DNA of 64,000 bases from Melittangium boletus DSM 14713 (lineage in GTDB: Bacteria; Myxococcota; Myxococcia; Myxococcales; Myxococcaceae), in the NCBI RefSeq assembly GCF_002305855.1, contig NZ_CP022163.1, positions 992,292 to 1,056,291 on the forward strand. Reading direction: 5' to 3'. Under the pieces are notes generated by a model that made no database searches, was not told the origin of the DNA, and saw nothing but the letters and a program-made list of their open reading frames with translations. Of the stretch, positions 62,445 to 64,000 are shown piece after piece (within the stretch, counting starts at the first letter, position 1; the number at the start of each line of letters is the position of its first letter). The position numbers and the translations under genes are program-made.

Positions 62445-63629
62445 TCACTCCAGGCCCCGGGCGGCCAGCTCCTGGTCGTCCTCGCCCCGCAGATGCCCCA
62501 CCTCGTGAAGCAGCGTCACCTTGATTTGTTCCCGTAATTCCTCCCGAGTGCGCACCGCGCGGGCGAGGTTGAGCCGATAGAGCGCCACTGAACGGCAGGG
62601 CGTCTCCGTACCATCACACGGCTCGCTCAGGGGCGGGCCGCGAAAAATGCCGAGAATGGTGGGCGACAGGGGGGGCTCGCCCGAGAGCAGATCATCGTCC
62701 GCCGGCAGCGCCTCGGCACGCACCGGCACCCCGGTGAGATCCCGGCGCATGTCCTCGGGAAGGGCCGCCACCGCCCGCGCCACCTCCTCGCGGAACTCCG
62801 CCTCGGAGGGCATCGGCGGCTCGGGAAAGTCCTGGGGCGAGAGCACTCGCGCCTTGTCGAAGTGCGATCGTGCCCGCGGCCACTTTCCCTCGCGCTCCAG
62901 CAGCAGGCCCAGGTGGTAGTGCGCGTGAGCACCCCGGGCCGCGTCGTCCACCAGGCGGGTGAAGGCCGCGCGCGCCTCGGCGAAACGGCACAGCTCGAAG
63001 AGCGCCAGGGCCTTCTCGTAGGAGGCCTCGGCATCATCCGGATGGCGCGCGAGCACGAGCTGGGCCCGCTGGAGCGCTTCCCGGGACTGGCCCAGATCGT
63101 TCAACGCGATGGCCGACACCAGGGCGAAGCGGGGCAGCATCTCCGGCGACACCTCGGCCTGGGACAACCCCCGCTCGGCATAGAGCGCGCCCAGCTCGTC
63201 GTACTCGCGCAGGGAGGGAAGCTGTACGGCATAGAGGTGCGCCGCGCCGAGCAACGCGTCCGGGTGGCCAGGCTCGAGCGCCAGCGCCCGCGCATAGGCC
63301 ACCTGCGCCTCCGCCGTGCGCTCCAGCGCGGCCAGGGCCTCACCCCGCGCCGCGTGCGCGGAGGCCGAGTCCGGCGCCAGCGCGGACGCCTGGGCGGCAC
63401 AGGCGAGCGCGTCCAGGGACTGGCCCTCGTCGAGGTAGAGCAGGGCCGCGTCGAGCGGCGCCTGGCCCCGCGCCTTGCACGGCGACAAGGGAGCGGGGGC
63501 GGGAGGCGCCGCGGGCGTGGCGGCCGGAACGGGCGCCACCTCGGCCACGGGCGGCGCCGCCGGGGCGGGCGTCCGCTGACAGGCACCAAGAAGCAGGAAG
63601 CAGAGGGCGAACGAACCGCGCCGGAGCAT
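62445..63629 (-). CDS. TPR lipoprotein with C-terminal minimal zincin (PF06262-like) domain
   Basis: A 394-residue lipoprotein (signal MLRRGSFALCFLLLGAC, lipidated Cys17) with a Pro/Ala linker. TPR repeats lie at about 55-265 (SASAHAARGEALAALERTAEAQVAYARALALEPGHPDALLGAAHLY). A C-terminal metallopeptidase-like domain (about 270-394) starts with FREEVARAVAALPEDMRRDLTGVPV. It includes ILGIFRGPPLSE and the metal motif HEVGHLRGEDDQEL (HExxH plus Asp), as in minimal zincins. That family is usually a small stand-alone cytoplasmic protein, so a lipid-anchored TPR fusion is notable. ATG 63629 lies 10 nt after TAGCCT. Its stop overlaps the RlmI gene. Confidence 0.85.
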   Translation of the reverse strand: MLRRGSFALCFLLLGACQRTPAPAAPPVAEVAPVPAATPAAPPAPAPLSPCKARGQAPLDAALLYLDEGQSLDALACAAQASALAPDSASAHAARGEALAALERTAEAQVAYARALALEPGHPDALLGAAHLYAVQLPSLREYDELGALYAERGLSQAEVSPEMLPRFALVSAIALNDLGQSREALQRAQLVLARHPDDAEASYEKALALFELCRFAEARAAFTRLVDDAARGAHAHYHLGLLLEREGKWPRARSHFDKARVLSPQDFPEPPMPSEAEFREEVARAVAALPEDMRRDLTGVPVRAEALPADDDLLSGEPPLSPTILGIFRGPPLSEPCDGTETPCRSVALYRLNLARAVRTREELREQIKVTLLHEVGHLRGEDDQELAARGLE

Positions 63630-63639
63630 GAGGAGGCGC

Positions 63640-63645
63640 AGGCTA
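63640..63645 (-). promoter_or_regulatory. -10 box of the TPR-zincin gene, leaderless type
   Basis: On the minus strand TAGCCT (63645-63640) ends 10 nt before the ATG at 63629, with no purine-rich ribosome site between. The -35 is weak (TTCCCG, 63668-63663). Confidence 0.4.
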
Positions 63646-63698
63646 CGGCATCCCCCCGAACCCGGGAAGAGCCGTGGTGCCTAGCCGCCTGCTCTCCG

Positions 63699-64000
63699 CT
63701 ACATCTCCGAGGGAACGCAGGTGGACCGGCCGCCGTTCACCCGCACGTGGCGGCAGGTATGGAGGCTGCGCGGCACGGGCAGCTCATAGATGTACTGCAA
63801 CACGTCCATGCTGCCGGACAGTTGCGTCTGGCTGGCCTGCTCCCGGTTGGGGCCGGGCTCGAAGAAGAGCGTGCTGTACTTCACCTGGCCCGTCTTCGAC
63901 ACCTGGATGGACATGGAAGGATCCGGCGGCGGAGCCACCACGTCGCGCTCCTGGAAGCGGGAGAACGTGTTGTTGGACGGGTTGGAGAAGCCCGCCGCGC
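63699..64000 (-). CDS. 3' end of an unrecognised gene (partial)
   Basis: The minus-strand frame stays open from the window edge to the TAG at 63699-63701, giving the last 99 or so residues of a protein whose start lies beyond 64000. Visible sequence includes AGFSNPSNNTFSRFQERDVV, then SMSIQVSKTGQVKYSTLFFEPG, QTQLSGSMDVLQYIYELPVPR and the end HVRVNGGRSTCVPSEM. Two Cys (in HTCRHV and STCVPS) could form a disulfide in a secreted or lipoprotein context. I do not recognise the family. An internal GTG at 63941 is unlikely to be the start because the frame remains open upstream. Confidence 0.65.
   Translation of the reverse strand, partial: AAGFSNPSNNTFSRFQERDVVAPPPDPSMSIQVSKTGQVKYSTLFFEPGPNREQASQTQLSGSMDVLQYIYELPVPRSLHTCRHVRVNGGRSTCVPSEM

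Overview
The window is very GC-rich, densely packed and strongly third-position-GC biased. It carries a set of families typical of myxobacteria: a Hanks-type Ser/Thr kinase next to a DUF2381 (TIGR02268) protein, an FHA-bearing sigma-54 activator, an FHA-DUF4388 protein, PEGA-domain proteins and a Rho factor with a long disordered N-terminus. The best guess is a chromosome of the Cystobacterineae (Cystobacter, Archangium or Melittangium-like). Species cannot be told from the sequence alone. There is no prophage, insertion sequence or CRISPR array.

Layout. (1) 1-10876: a collinear type II secretion operon, gspD (last codons only) then E, F, a 48-codon membrane ORF, G, a second GspG-like gene, H, I, J, K, L, M, N. 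Most neighbours overlap or nearly touch. (2) 10943-16067: regulators, namely a two-FHA sigma-54 activator, an ECF sigma factor, and a MocR-type regulator diverging from a DUF2917-EamA transporter fusion with three operator-like half-sites between them. (3) 16070-21723: an S46 dipeptidyl-peptidase, a small Cys-motif protein, a serine beta-lactamase-like hydrolase, an MBL-fold hydrolase and a secreted protein. (4) 22094-31673: topoisomerase IV (parC-parE), two PEGA-domain envelope proteins, and SppA fused to a beta-barrel-like N-terminus. (5) 31937-37158: rho, kinase plus DUF2381, and a glutaredoxin-fold protein without active-site cysteines. (6) 37181-42696: tRNA-Arg and tRNA-His, PEP synthase, nicotinate phosphoribosyltransferase and a triple-Usp protein. 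(7) 42928-47792: an accessory-looking membrane-anchored coiled-coil/DUF4041/GIY-YIG protein with a 120-bp tandem repeat, a lipoprotein and a DUF2254 membrane protein. (8) 47860-58000: tRNA-Arg and tRNA-Pro with a clear intrinsic terminator, then housekeeping genes mainly on the minus strand (rdgB, rph, amidase, selD, FHA-DUF4388, bamD, recX, a PilT-type ATPase, rpsI, rplM). (9) 58000-64000: PcrA/UvrD helicase, a lipoprotein coupled to an extraordinary cysteine-ladder protein, RlmI, a TPR-zincin lipoprotein, and the 3' end of an unrecognised gene.

Themes. Much of the window builds or maintains the envelope: T2SS, SppA, BamD, amidase, lipoproteins and PEGA proteins. Several genes lack a Shine-Dalgarno and start 7-11 nt after a TAnnnT-like -10 box, which suggests leaderless transcripts. 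The most unusual items are a protein with 17 cysteines spaced exactly every third residue (60744-61250), the DUF4041/GIY-YIG protein with near-identical tandem repeats (a possible defence gene), and a Rho factor whose primary RNA-binding residues look replaced.
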